DNA of 38,604 nt, from assembly GCA_016869735.1 (NCBI GenBank), contig VGDL01000033.1, positions 1 through 38,604 on the forward strand, given 5' to 3'. Below are positions 24,295-32,296 of the stretch, one piece after another. Each line of letters begins with the position of its first letter. Position 1 is the stretch's first letter. The stretch comes from Alphaproteobacteria bacterium. GTDB taxonomy: Bacteria; Pseudomonadota; Alphaproteobacteria; Acetobacterales; Acetobacteraceae. Under the pieces are notes generated by a model that made no database searches, had not been told where the DNA came from, and saw only the letters and a program-made list of their open reading frames with translations. The position numbers and the translations under genes were made by a program.

Positions 24295-25418
24295 CGGGCG
24301 TATTGTCTGGCGTGCGCGTGGTGGAGCTTGGCCAGGTGCTGGCCGGGCCTTTCGCGGGCGCGATTTTCGCCGATCTTGGCGCTGATGTGATCAAGGTGGA
24401 AAAGCCCGATGGCGGCGATGATGCACGCCGGATGGGCCCGGATTTCCGCCATGGTGATGCGCTGAATTTCCATGAATTCAATCGTGGTAAGAAATCCGTG
24501 ACGCTCGATCTGAAATCGCCCGCGGGGGTGGAGGCTTTGCATGGCTTGCTCACGCAGGCCGATATCATGCTGCATAATCTTCGCCCCGGCGCGGCGGAGG
24601 CTTTGGGGATTGGCGCGCAAGCTGTAACCGCGCGCCATCCGCATTTGATCTATTGTGAGATGTCGGCCTTTGGCCATGTTGGGCCGGAAAAGCTGCGCCC
24701 TGGCTATGAACCTCTGTTGCAGGCTTTTGGTGGGCTTTCTTCCATCACCGGGGAACCGGATGGACCGCCGGTGCGCATGGGGGCATCGGTGGTTGATCAG
24801 GGGACGGGGCTTTGGACCGTACTCGGTGCGCTTGCCATGCTGGAACGGCGCCACCGCACGGGGCAGGGTGGTGTGGTCAATACATCGCTGTTTGAAACGG
24901 CGCTGTTGTGGGCGGGGCAGAAGATCAGCGCCTATGTGAATATGGGCAAGCTGCCGGAACGCCATGCCTCCGGCCATCCCAATCTGACACCGTATGAGGC
25001 GTTCGATGCGGCTGATGGGCCAGTGTTGGTTTGTTGCGGCAATGACCGGTTGTTTGCGAAATTCGCGGCTGAATTGGGCCATGCGGAATGGGCGAGCGAT
25101 GAACGCTTTGCGACCAATCGCGCGCGCCTGAAACATAAGCCGCTGCTGCTGCCGATGATTGCGGCATTGATGCGCATCACGCCACGCGCCGAATGGTTGG
25201 AAAGGCTGACGCGGATTGGTGTGCCCTGCGCGCCGGTGAACAGCATCCCCGAAGTGTTGGCGGAACCTCAAACCCAGGCACTTGGCATGGTGCAGCCGGT
25301 GCCGAATGAGGATTTCTCCCTCGTCGCCATGCCGCTTTCCTTCAACGGTGAAAGGCCGCGCATGGCTGGGCCGGCGCCAAGGCTTGGCGCGCATAACAAG
25401 GAAATTTTGAAAAGCTGA
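24291..25418 (+). CDS. CoA transferase, family III (CaiB/BaiF)
   Basis: This is a 375-residue family III CoA transferase, translationally coupled (ATGA) to the Bug receptor. The N-terminus VVELGQVLAGPFAGAIFADLGADVIKVEKPDGGDDARRMGP and the RTGQGGVVNTSLFETALL segment are typical. At the position of the catalytic aspartate the sequence reads RPGYEPLLQAFGGL, with E140 in place of Asp, unlike the other family member at 17537, which has D139. With the receptor and the divergent lyase it suggests uptake, CoA activation and cleavage of one organic acid. Confidence 0.88.
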   Translation: MTGVLSGVRVVELGQVLAGPFAGAIFADLGADVIKVEKPDGGDDARRMGPDFRHGDALNFHEFNRGKKSVTLDLKSPAGVEALHGLLTQADIMLHNLRPGAAEALGIGAQAVTARHPHLIYCEMSAFGHVGPEKLRPGYEPLLQAFGGLSSITGEPDGPPVRMGASVVDQGTGLWTVLGALAMLERRHRTGQGGVVNTSLFETALLWAGQKISAYVNMGKLPERHASGHPNLTPYEAFDAADGPVLVCCGNDRLFAKFAAELGHAEWASDERFATNRARLKHKPLLLPMIAALMRITPRAEWLERLTRIGVPCAPVNSIPEVLAEPQTQALGMVQPVPNEDFSLVAMPLSFNGERPRMAGPAPRLGAHNKEILKS

Positions 25419-25658
25419 TCAGCCGACCAAGCGCGCGCGCCCTTTGGCGGTGACGCGTACTTGCATGTCAGCGGCACCATCACGCGCGGGTTCCAGCTGG
25501 ATCAGGCCTTCTTCCAAGGCATCTTCCCAGGCGGAAAGCCGGGGGCAATTGCTGCGCCAGGCATCCATGGTGTCAGCATAGCTGCGTGGGCGTTCTTCCA
25601 GCCAGCGCAGGAATTGCACCATCAGCGTGGTCGGGATAGCGGGGGCGTCTTGCAGCAT
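25419..25658 (-). CDS. Small conserved hypothetical protein
   Basis: This 79-residue protein starts at an ATG and ends directly against the convergent CoA transferase: the two stops share the palindrome TGATCA with no gap. The segment FLRWLEERPRSYADTMDAWRSNCPRLSAWEDALEEGLI looks like a helix-turn-helix or winged-helix-like fold, and the C-terminus MQVRVTAKGRARLVG resembles the beta-wing end of such small proteins. I recall similar unnamed proteins in alphaproteobacteria. DNA binding is possible but not shown. Confidence 0.6.
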   Translation of the reverse strand: MLQDAPAIPTTLMVQFLRWLEERPRSYADTMDAWRSNCPRLSAWEDALEEGLIQLEPARDGAADMQVRVTAKGRARLVG

Positions 25659-25689
25659 GGGCTCAGCCTAAATCCGCGGGCCGTGACGC

Positions 25690-26649
25690 TCAAGATGCCA
25701 GTATAGCCTCCACAATCTCCTGCACCTCCAAGGCTTCGCGCAGTGTTGCCAGCCGATGCGCCTCACCGCGCGTCATGGCGGCTACCTCGGCCAATTGGCC
25801 CTTCAGCACCAGGGGGCGCATTTTCTCATTGGGCAGCGCATCCGGTGCCTGCGCCCAAGTGCCATCCGCACCGAGCCTTTCGGCAAAGGACCAATCGCGC
25901 AGCCGGATCGCGCCATTCAGTGTCCAGGTATTGTGGTCATCCTTCGTGGTGGTGCCGACTGAGCCTTGCAGCGTGACCGGCACGCCAGCCGCCGTCAGCC
26001 GCGCCGTGATGGCGGTCTCCGCACCATCGCCGGGCGCGTAGGTAACCTGCGCCGCCATGAGCGTGAGCGGACCCAATTGCCGACGCGTGAGGAACAGAAA
26101 GTGGGAGACAACTTCGCGCGTAAACCCGCCCTCAGCGCGTTTAGCGAGCCAGCTTGCCGCGGACTGCTGCCAGCCGCGCGGCCAGGTCGGGAAGGCGACT
26201 TCGATGGCTAGGCTTTCCGGTGTCAGTGCCGCGCGCCAGGCGGAAAGCTGCGCCACGGCGGGCGATGACGCCATGGGGAAGTTCACCGCCGCGCGCGCGC
26301 CGGCTGCCTCAGCCCGTGCGACAAAAGCGCGCGCCTCATGAAGCGATGTCGCCAAAGGCTTTTCGATGAAAACGCTGCGGCCTGCGGCAATGGCGGCATC
26401 GGCCAATGGGATATGCGCGGCCGGGGGTGCGGCGATGTAGAGGCAATCACAGGCGGCGATGACCGCATCCGGAGTCGCCAACATACGCAGCGCGCCTGGA
26501 ATACCGGCCAGCCTTGTGGCAGCGGCGGGGGAGGGGTCCCAGACCGCAACAGGGGTGACGCTTTCGGCGGCATGTTCCAAGGCCGCGCGCAGCAAACGCT
26601 CACCCATAATGCCAAGGCCGATGATACCAAGCGTAACGGGTTGGGACAT
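25690..26649 (-). CDS. Gfo/Idh/MocA family oxidoreductase
   Basis: This 319-residue NAD(P)-dependent oxidoreductase has an N-terminal Rossmann fold (VTLGIIGLGIMGERLL), the family EKP motif in SVFIEKPLATS, and a C-terminal alpha/beta domain (GGFTREVVSHFLFL). The ATG at 26649 is preferred over an upstream in-frame start because AAGGA precedes it and the Rossmann strand follows at once. Typical substrates are sugars, inositols or amino-acid-like compounds; here there is no other sugar gene to narrow it. It is divergent from the next gene, 86 bp away. Confidence 0.85.
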   Translation of the reverse strand: MSQPVTLGIIGLGIMGERLLRAALEHAAESVTPVAVWDPSPAAATRLAGIPGALRMLATPDAVIAACDCLYIAAPPAAHIPLADAAIAAGRSVFIEKPLATSLHEARAFVARAEAAGARAAVNFPMASSPAVAQLSAWRAALTPESLAIEVAFPTWPRGWQQSAASWLAKRAEGGFTREVVSHFLFLTRRQLGPLTLMAAQVTYAPGDGAETAITARLTAAGVPVTLQGSVGTTTKDDHNTWTLNGAIRLRDWSFAERLGADGTWAQAPDALPNEKMRPLVLKGQLAEVAAMTRGEAHRLATLREALEVQEIVEAILAS

Positions 26650-26735
26650 GTGGCTGCTATCCTTGAAGGGCTTGTTCCAAAACCTGACTGCCATCACCAT
26701 GGCGGAACCGCAACCCGAAGGCCGGAAGGGCGCGC

Positions 26736-27482
26736 ATGATCCAGAAAATCCCAGAAGCGGGCTATCGCTTCATTCCTGGTGTCTATCAATACAGCGCAGG
26801 CGTCGCGGCGGAGCCGGGTTTTCGTCTGGAACGCGTGCGCTTTGCCGAAGCCGTGCCGCTGATGGCAGGTTTTGCGCGCATCGCGGCGCATCTGGAATCG
26901 CTTGGGCGGCCCAAACTGGCCTTTGCGGCGTGTGAATTACGCTCCCCAGCGCCATTTACCGAGGAAGGCTTCGCCGCCTTCAACCGTATTTATGGTGGTG
27001 TCTTGCAAGAATGGGGGCTGTTTCGCGATGGGGTGAACCCCGTGGCGCGCAGCAATGTCTGTCCGGAAATCGCCCCGCCGGCTGAGCCCTGCTTTCACGC
27101 CTTTGTCTATGCTGTGCCGGATGCCGGCGCCGCGCCTTCCTTCGCGGTGGCGGGCAGCGGTGAAGCGGCGGAAGGCAAGGGCGATTACCGCAGCAATACG
27201 GTGGCGCTTGGCGACACCTCGCCGGCGGGCATGCGCGCCAAGGCGCGCTGGGTGCTGGGCGAAATGGAACGCCGCATGGGTTTGCTTGGCGCTGATTGGC
27301 GCGGAACCACCGGCGTGCAGGCCTATACGGTGCATGACATGGGCGGGTTTTTTGCCGAGGAAATCGTCCGCCGTGGCGCCGCGCGCCATGGCCTGACCTG
27401 GCAATATTGCCGCCCGCCCGTGGTTGATCTGGAGTTTGAGATGGATTGCCGCGGCATCGCGCGGGAGTTTGTGATCGCATGA
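26736..27482 (+). CDS. Conserved protein, possibly CnbZ-like
   Basis: This is a 248-residue soluble protein without signal peptide or membrane helices. Conserved-looking segments are GYRFIPGVYQYSAGVAA, FAACELRSPAPFTEEGFAAFNRIY, NPVARSNVCPEI and GVQAYTVHDMGG. The duplicated layout, two alpha/beta halves each ending in an Arg-rich motif, is reminiscent of RidA-like folds. From memory, proteins of this type have been annotated as 2-amino-5-chloromuconate deaminase (CnbZ), but I cannot confirm this, and no aromatic pathway is nearby. Treat the function as unknown. Confidence 0.6.
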   Translation: MIQKIPEAGYRFIPGVYQYSAGVAAEPGFRLERVRFAEAVPLMAGFARIAAHLESLGRPKLAFAACELRSPAPFTEEGFAAFNRIYGGVLQEWGLFRDGVNPVARSNVCPEIAPPAEPCFHAFVYAVPDAGAAPSFAVAGSGEAAEGKGDYRSNTVALGDTSPAGMRAKARWVLGEMERRMGLLGADWRGTTGVQAYTVHDMGGFFAEEIVRRGAARHGLTWQYCRPPVVDLEFEMDCRGIAREFVIA

Positions 27483-27524
27483 TGGAAATCCGCGATAACG
27501 GCGCCAAAGCGCCGGGGGGCGATA

Positions 27525-28190
27525 ATGTCTGAAGCCCCCACCACCGAAACGGCCCCGGCGTTTGAATTCACTGAGGATTGGTTTTCACGCCATATCCCTA
27601 CATGGAATCGTATTCTGGCCGCTTTGAAACCCACGCGAATTTTGGAAATCGGATCCTTCGAAGGACGTTCAGCCTGCTATCTGATCGAACAATGTCCGAA
27701 GCTGGTGGATGGCCCTGTCTCAATTACCTGTGTCGACAATTGGCAGGGCGGCTTGGAACACAAAGCCGGAGGTTTTGTCGAGGCTGTCATGTCCGAGGTA
27801 GAGCGCCGCTTTGATTACAATACGCGGCTGGCGCTTGGGCGAAGCGCGGCGCCTGTGTCCTTGCGCAAGGAAAAACGGGATTCGCGTGACGCGTTGGCGC
27901 GCCTTATCGCATCCGGACAAGCGGAAAGCTTCGATCTTATCTACATTGACGGGTCGCATGAAGCCACGGATGTCTTGACGGATGCCGTTATGGCCTTCCC
28001 GTTGCTCCGCGTGGGAGGCACTCTGATTTTTGATGATTATGTCTGGTCTGACCAGGCCCCCCAAAGACGCGAGCCGTCGCGGATGCCGAAGCCCGCGATT
28101 GATGCTTTCGTGAATATCTTTCATCGCAAGCTGGCGCTCTATCAATGGCTGCCGCTTTGGCAGTTTTACGTTCAAAAAGTCGCTCCTTAA
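27525..28190 (+). CDS. Class I SAM-dependent methyltransferase
   Basis: This 221-residue protein has a Rossmann-type methyltransferase fold. Motif I is ILEIGSFEGRSACYL, an acidic residue follows in SITCVDNW, and the strand FDLIYIDGSHEATDVLTD followed by LRVGGTLIFDDYVW matches the Methyltransf_24/cephalosporin-hydroxylase-like group. Such proteins often modify sugars or small metabolites. Its acceptor is unknown. By eye the gene seems less GC-rich in third positions than neighbours, which might mean recent acquisition. It stands between two unrelated metabolic genes. Confidence 0.8.
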   Translation: MSEAPTTETAPAFEFTEDWFSRHIPTWNRILAALKPTRILEIGSFEGRSACYLIEQCPKLVDGPVSITCVDNWQGGLEHKAGGFVEAVMSEVERRFDYNTRLALGRSAAPVSLRKEKRDSRDALARLIASGQAESFDLIYIDGSHEATDVLTDAVMAFPLLRVGGTLIFDDYVWSDQAPQRREPSRMPKPAIDAFVNIFHRKLALYQWLPLWQFYVQKVAP

Positions 28191-28229
28191 GATGACGCCA
28201 AAACCCATGACGCCAATGGAAGAAACACC

Positions 28230-29534
28230 ATGCCCAATCCCCTGATCGAAGATCCTGGCCGCATCCGTGATCTTTCCGCTGCCATGGCGAAGGGTGAGAT
28301 CACCGCTGAAGCCCTGGTGCGCCGCTATCTGGACCGCATCGCTACCGTTGATGGCCAGGTGAAGGCCTGGATTCATGTGCTGGCCGATAGCGCGCTTGCC
28401 GAAGCCCGCGCGCTGGATGCGGAATGCAAGGCGGGCAAGCTGCGTGGCCCGCTGCATGGCATCCCGGTTGGTATCAAAGATGTGATTGATGTGCGCGGCC
28501 TGCCAACGCGCGCCAATAGCCCATCCCGTGCCGATATCGCACCTTCCAGCGCCGATGCCACGGTGGTGGCGCATTTGCGTGCAGCGGGCGCGATTATTCT
28601 CGGCAAGTTGCACACCACGGAATATGCCTTCTTCCAAAGCCTGCCGCCGACGCGCAACCCGTGGGATTTGGCGCGCACGCCGGGCGGGTCTTCCGCCGGT
28701 TCTGGCGCTGCGATTGCCGCCGGCATGGTGCCTTTGGCGCTTGGTACGCAAACCGCAGGCAGCGTCAATCGCCCGGCGGCCTATACTGGCGTGTGTGCGT
28801 TCAAACCCTCGACACTCGCGATTGGTGGGGTGGGGGTGGTGCCGCTTGCGCCTTCCTTCGACACTGTCGGCGCGTTTGGCGGAAGCGCACAGGATGCGGC
28901 TTACTTGGCTGCAGGCTACGCGGCGGATCATCTGCGGCTTGCCAGCCGCCCCGCCACCGCGCCACGCATTGTGCTGTTGCAGGACCCGCTGATCGAAAAG
29001 CTGCAAAAGCCTGCAACAGCGGCGCGTGTCGCAGCCCTTGCGGACCAGCTTGGCGCTGCCGGCCTTACGCTGCATCGCGCCAAGGCCGATGCCGGGTTTG
29101 AGGAAATGATCGCGCGCCATCGCCGCGTAATGCTGGCGGAGCTTGGCCGCACCCATGCCGGGCTGCCGCGCGACCGGATCGCGACTGCCGTTGCCGATGG
29201 CATCGCTGAGGGGCTGGCCATCCCCGATGCGGAATATCACTCTGCACTCCGTGACCTCGCTGGTTTTCGCGACCGCTTCTGGGCGGGGTTCAGACCGGAT
29301 GATTTCATCCTGACCCCCGCCGCGCCGGATGTGGCGCCGGATGCCGGCAGCACGGGCGATCCTTCCTTTGTCATCCCAACCACGGTGCTCGGCGGGCCGG
29401 TGGTGACATTGCGTGCGGGCCTTGCTGCCGATAGCGGCATGCCGGTGGGCGCGCTGCTATTCGGCCGACCGGGGGCAGATGCCGCCATGGCGTCCTTCCT
29501 GTTCTCGGCCAACGCTGCCGCGCTCGATCTTTAG
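28230..29534 (+). CDS. Amidase (amidase signature family)
   Basis: This 434-residue amidase-signature hydrolase has the Ser-cisSer-Lys triad: K83 in PVGIKDVIDV, S154/S155 in PGGSSAGSGAA and nucleophile S178 in TQTAGSVNRPAAYTG. The usual residue after GSV is Ile; here it is Asn. The family includes GatA, allophanate hydrolase and nitrile-pathway amidases. No GatB/GatC genes are adjacent and the ~430-residue length is shorter than GatA, so a catabolic amidase is more likely. No signal peptide is seen. Confidence 0.86.
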   Translation: MPNPLIEDPGRIRDLSAAMAKGEITAEALVRRYLDRIATVDGQVKAWIHVLADSALAEARALDAECKAGKLRGPLHGIPVGIKDVIDVRGLPTRANSPSRADIAPSSADATVVAHLRAAGAIILGKLHTTEYAFFQSLPPTRNPWDLARTPGGSSAGSGAAIAAGMVPLALGTQTAGSVNRPAAYTGVCAFKPSTLAIGGVGVVPLAPSFDTVGAFGGSAQDAAYLAAGYAADHLRLASRPATAPRIVLLQDPLIEKLQKPATAARVAALADQLGAAGLTLHRAKADAGFEEMIARHRRVMLAELGRTHAGLPRDRIATAVADGIAEGLAIPDAEYHSALRDLAGFRDRFWAGFRPDDFILTPAAPDVAPDAGSTGDPSFVIPTTVLGGPVVTLRAGLAADSGMPVGALLFGRPGADAAMASFLFSANAAALDL

Positions 29535-29631
29535 GCCCCAAAGCTTGCCCCGGCACGCCATTCGGCACATCTACAGGCTGGCAATGCTTTCGTGGTAGCA
29601 GGCCGTCTGTTTTCCGCGCGTAGGAGGCGTT

Positions 29632-30405
29632 TTGGGTTTCTGGGGTAAGATGTTGGGCGGTGTGGCCGGCTTCGCCATGGGTGGCCCGCTCGGTGCCATG
29701 GTGGGTGCGGCGCTTGGCCATGCGGCGGATGCCGGGGCGCTTGGCGGCAAGGGCGGCGCCATTTCTGCCGCCACACCTGACCTGATGGCGTTTTTCGGCA
29801 GCAAGGAAAACCTGTTTTCTTTCTCGGTCGTCGTGCTCTCCGCCAAGCTTGCGAAGGTGGATGGCCCGATCAAGCGCGAAGAAATCGCGGCCTTCCGCAA
29901 CCTGTTCCATGTGCCGGAAGAAGCGCTGGGTGAGGTCGGGCGCCTGTTCGATCAGGCACGCGAATCCGCTGATGGGTGGGAGCCTTTCGCGGAAAAACTG
30001 GGCGAGGCCTTCGCCGACAATAAGGCCATGCTGGAAGATGTGCTGGTGGCTTTGGTGCAGATTGCGCGCGCTGATGGCCCAGTCACGAAATCCGAAGGCG
30101 ATATGCTGCGCGGTATGCATGTGCGCTTTGGCTTGGATGCCGCCGCCTGGGAACGCGCCAAGGGCGGCACGCGCCGCGCCGCCGCGCCTGAAGCGCAGGG
30201 CGAAGACCCCTATTCCATGTTGGGCCTCACAAGACAGGCGAGTGATGAGGAAGTGCGCCTCGCCTGGCGCAAACTGATGCGGGAAAACCATCCGGATAGC
30301 CTGGCATCGCGCGGCGTGCCGCAAGAATTCGTCAAGCGCGCCACGGAACAAGTGGCGCAGATCAACGCCGCCTGGGACAGGATCAAGCGCGAGCGGGGCT
30401 TGTAG
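29632..30405 (+). CDS. TerB/J-domain co-chaperone, DjlA-like
   Basis: This 257-residue protein has a glycine-rich N-terminal hydrophobic segment (GFWGKMLGGVAGFAMGGPLGAMVGAALG), a TerB-like all-helical middle (about residues 60-165) and a C-terminal J-domain with the HPD motif (LMRENHPDSLASRG). This is the DjlA layout: a membrane-tethered partner that stimulates DnaK. The start is TTG at 29632 with AGGAGG 4 bases upstream. The next gene, a peptidoglycan amidase, starts 4 bases after the stop. This pair upstream of rnpB/mraZ is a recurring alphaproteobacterial arrangement as I recall it. Confidence 0.87.
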   Translation: MGFWGKMLGGVAGFAMGGPLGAMVGAALGHAADAGALGGKGGAISAATPDLMAFFGSKENLFSFSVVVLSAKLAKVDGPIKREEIAAFRNLFHVPEEALGEVGRLFDQARESADGWEPFAEKLGEAFADNKAMLEDVLVALVQIARADGPVTKSEGDMLRGMHVRFGLDAAAWERAKGGTRRAAAPEAQGEDPYSMLGLTRQASDEEVRLAWRKLMRENHPDSLASRGVPQEFVKRATEQVAQINAAWDRIKRERGL

Positions 30406-30409
30406 CGCC

Positions 30410-31087
30410 TTGCGCATCCGTGACGTGCCCAGCCCCAATCACGAAGCGCGCCCCGAGGGCGCGGTGATTGACACACTTGTTTTGCATTACACCGGCATGC
30501 ATTCCGGGCAGGAAGCGATGGCGCGGCTCTGCGACCCTGCCGCCAAGGTTTCCGCGCATTATGTGGTGGAAGAAGATGGCGCAGTATGTCGCTTGGTGGC
30601 GGAAACCCGCCGCGCCGCGCATGCCGGCATTTCACACTGGCGCGGCAGAACTGCGCTGAACGCGAACAGCATTGGGATTGAGATTGTGAATCCCGGCCAT
30701 GAATGGGGCTATCGCCCCTTCCCCGCGCTGCAAATGGCAGCCGTCTGTGATTTGTGTCTTGAGATCATGGGGCGCCACCCCATTGATCCGCGCAATGTGG
30801 TGGCACATTCGGATATCGCGCCCGATCGCAAGCAGGACCCTGGTGAGTTGTTTGATTGGCAGGGCTTGGCGGCGAATGGCGTTGGGCTTTGGCCGGGCGC
30901 TGATCCGGCGCCGGTGGAGGAGGCTGCGTTGCTGCCCCTGCTTGGTGCGATTGGCTATCGCACCGATTTGCCGCTTTCCGTTTTGCTGACAGCATTTCAG
31001 CGCCATTGGCTGCCCGGGCGCGCGGATGGGATTGCGGATGCGGCGACGCGGGCGCGGGTGGCGGCGGTGGCGAGCCTGTTTGCCTAG
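30410..31087 (+). CDS. N-acetylmuramoyl-L-alanine amidase (AmpD/AmiD-like)
   Basis: This 225-residue zinc amidase_2 protein cleaves the bond between muramic acid and the stem peptide. Zinc-binding H26 is in VLHYTG; other ligand or catalytic residues are in GISHWRG, NSIGIEIVNPG and VVAHSDIAPDRKQDPG. The last ~55 residues (LLPLLGAIGY...FQRHWLPGRADGIADAATRARV) look like a peptidoglycan-binding domain. The start codon is TTG at 30410. No signal peptide is apparent, so a cytoplasmic recycling role is likelier than a periplasmic one. Confidence 0.87.
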   Translation: MRIRDVPSPNHEARPEGAVIDTLVLHYTGMHSGQEAMARLCDPAAKVSAHYVVEEDGAVCRLVAETRRAAHAGISHWRGRTALNANSIGIEIVNPGHEWGYRPFPALQMAAVCDLCLEIMGRHPIDPRNVVAHSDIAPDRKQDPGELFDWQGLAANGVGLWPGADPAPVEEAALLPLLGAIGYRTDLPLSVLLTAFQRHWLPGRADGIADAATRARVAAVASLFA

Positions 31088-31091
31088 GCGC

Positions 31092-31658
31092 ATGCGCAAC
31101 GCCGCCGATATCGCTGATTTCATCGCGCATAACCCGCGCATGATGCGCTGCCTTGCGGTACTCGCCGCGCATGGACCTGCTGGCGCCTGGATTGGCGCAG
31201 GCTTTGTGCGTAATGCCGTATGGGATCATCTTTCCGGGCAGGATACGGAAGCCACGCCACTCGCTGATCTGGATGTGGTGTTTCACGATCCCGTCAATGC
31301 AACCGCTGAGCAGGATGCAGCGTACGAGGCCGCGCTGTGCGTCGCCGCGTCCGACCTTCTATGGTCCGTGCGCAATCAGGCGCGCATGCATGAAAGAAAC
31401 GGGCATCGTCCTTATCGCGATGTAGCCGATGCCCTGGCCCATTGGCCGGAAACCGCAACCGCAATCGCGGCGCGCCTTGCGCCAAAGGGCGTTGAGCTCC
31501 TCGCACCCTTTGGCGTTGAAGTTATGCTGGCGATGATTATTCGCCCAACACCGGCTTTTCGTACCAAGCCAGAAATTCTGCTGGCGCGGCTTGAAGCGAA
31601 GGGCTGGCTTGCCCGCTGGCCCAGGCTGCGCGTGGTCGGGCTTGGTGATTCCCCTTGA
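31092..31658 (+). CDS. Nucleotidyltransferase family protein (DUF925 type)
   Basis: This 188-residue protein fits the DUF925 nucleotidyltransferase-like family: WIGAGFVRNAVWDHLSG, then LADLDVVFHD (the DxD pair of the nucleotidyltransferase fold), RMHERNGHRPYRDVADALAHWPETATAIAARL, and a helical C-terminus ending AKGWLARWPRL. The ATG at 31092 lies 4 bases after the amidase stop. The substrate is unknown. Its stop codon overlaps a TTGACC that could be the -35 box of rnpB. Confidence 0.82.
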   Translation: MRNAADIADFIAHNPRMMRCLAVLAAHGPAGAWIGAGFVRNAVWDHLSGQDTEATPLADLDVVFHDPVNATAEQDAAYEAALCVAASDLLWSVRNQARMHERNGHRPYRDVADALAHWPETATAIAARLAPKGVELLAPFGVEVMLAMIIRPTPAFRTKPEILLARLEAKGWLARWPRLRVVGLGDSP

Positions 31659-31683
31659 CCACCCCACCCGCCTAGCCCCACAT
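31655..31683 (+). promoter_or_regulatory. Possible rnpB promoter
   Basis: TTGACC (31655-31660) is a good -35 box, 17 bases before a weak -10 (CCACAT, 31678-31683), ending 6 bases before the RNase P RNA 5' end. The -35 box overlaps the stop of the upstream gene. The spacing is right but the -10 is poor. Confidence 0.35.
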
Positions 31684-31688
31684 GCCCA

Positions 31689-32098
31689 TAGCGTCAGACG
31701 GCCGGGCGGCCGCTGGTTCGTGAGGTAATCACGGGCTGGAGGAAAGTCCGGGCTCCACGGGAATAGGGTGCCGGTTAATGGCCGGCGGGGGCGACCTCAG
31801 GGAAAGTGCCACAGAAATCAAACCGCCGCGGCGTGGCGACACCCCGCGGTAAGGGCGAAACGGTGCGGTAAGAGCGCACCGCGCCCCCAGCAATGGGGGT
31901 GGCAGGGTAAACCCCACCCGGAGCAAGGCCGAATAGGGGCGGACGGCGCGGCGCCGCAAGGCGCTGGCGCAAGGGCATTTCCGCCCTTCCGCCCGGGTTG
32001 GCCGCGCGAAGCTCGCAGCAATGCGGGCTCCAGAGGAATGGCCGTCCATGCCCCGCAAGGGGCAAGACAGAACCCGGCTTACAGGCCGTCTGACGCTA
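31689..32098 (+). ncRNA. rnpB: RNase P RNA, class A
   Basis: This is the catalytic RNA that matures tRNA 5' ends. The terminal helix P1 pairs TAGCGTCAGACGGCC (from 31689) with GGCCGTCTGACGCTA (to 32098). Conserved regions are present: GAGGAAAGTCCGGGCTCC (31739 on), the AAGGGCGAAACGGTGCGGTAAGAGCGCACC block near 31851, GGCAGGGTAAACCCCACC near 31909, and ACAGAACCCGGCTTACAGGCC (32067-32087). Overlapping reading frames in this region are spurious. The exact ends are set by P1 pairing and may be off by a few bases. Confidence 0.95.
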
Positions 32099-32130
32099 CT
32101 TTTCACCTTAACGCATTTTCATCAGCACCA

Positions 32131-32152
32131 AGCGCCCGCAACCCCGGGCGTT
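32131..32152 (+). terminator. Hairpin downstream of rnpB
   Basis: AGCGCCCG (32131-32138) pairs with CGGGCGTT (32145-32152), 8 bp with one G-T, around loop CAACCC, about 33 bases after the RNase P RNA end. No clear U-run follows. It may be the rnpB terminator. Confidence 0.4.
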
Positions 32153-32214
32153 ACTGCAAATTTATGCGCCAAATGCCTTCACAAAGACGTTTTTTGGCTT
32201 GTCGGCCCAGACTT

Positions 32215-32239
32215 TCCCATGGTATCCCATCTCATCCCA
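32215..32239 (-). promoter_or_regulatory. MraZ operator: three phased TGGGA boxes
   Basis: Read on the minus strand there are three TGGGA boxes, at 32239-32235, 32229-32225 and 32219-32215, with 5-base spacers, a 10-bp period. MraZ of Escherichia coli binds TGGGN direct repeats separated by 5 bases upstream of its own operon. A degenerate fourth box with the CCC core lies at 32246-32248 in phase. The site is 138 bp before mraZ, so autorepression of the dcw cluster is a reasonable inference. A weak -35/-10 pair (TTGTCG 32199, TATCCC 32223) would overlap it. Confidence 0.72.
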
Positions 32240-32296
32240 TTAAAACCCTAATGCGCTCGGGGGGGCGAGCGGGGTTCAAGCGGGATGGTCGGGCGA

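Noticed and set aside
24057-25394. 445-codon minus-strand reading frame opposite the CoA transferase
   Set aside because: Shadow of a well-supported family III CoA transferase; no ribosome-binding site or motif.
27720-29240. 506-codon minus-strand reading frame opposite the methyltransferase and amidase genes
   Set aside because: Both plus-strand genes have convincing active-site motifs; the antisense product is Arg/Gly/His-rich without any recognisable domain.
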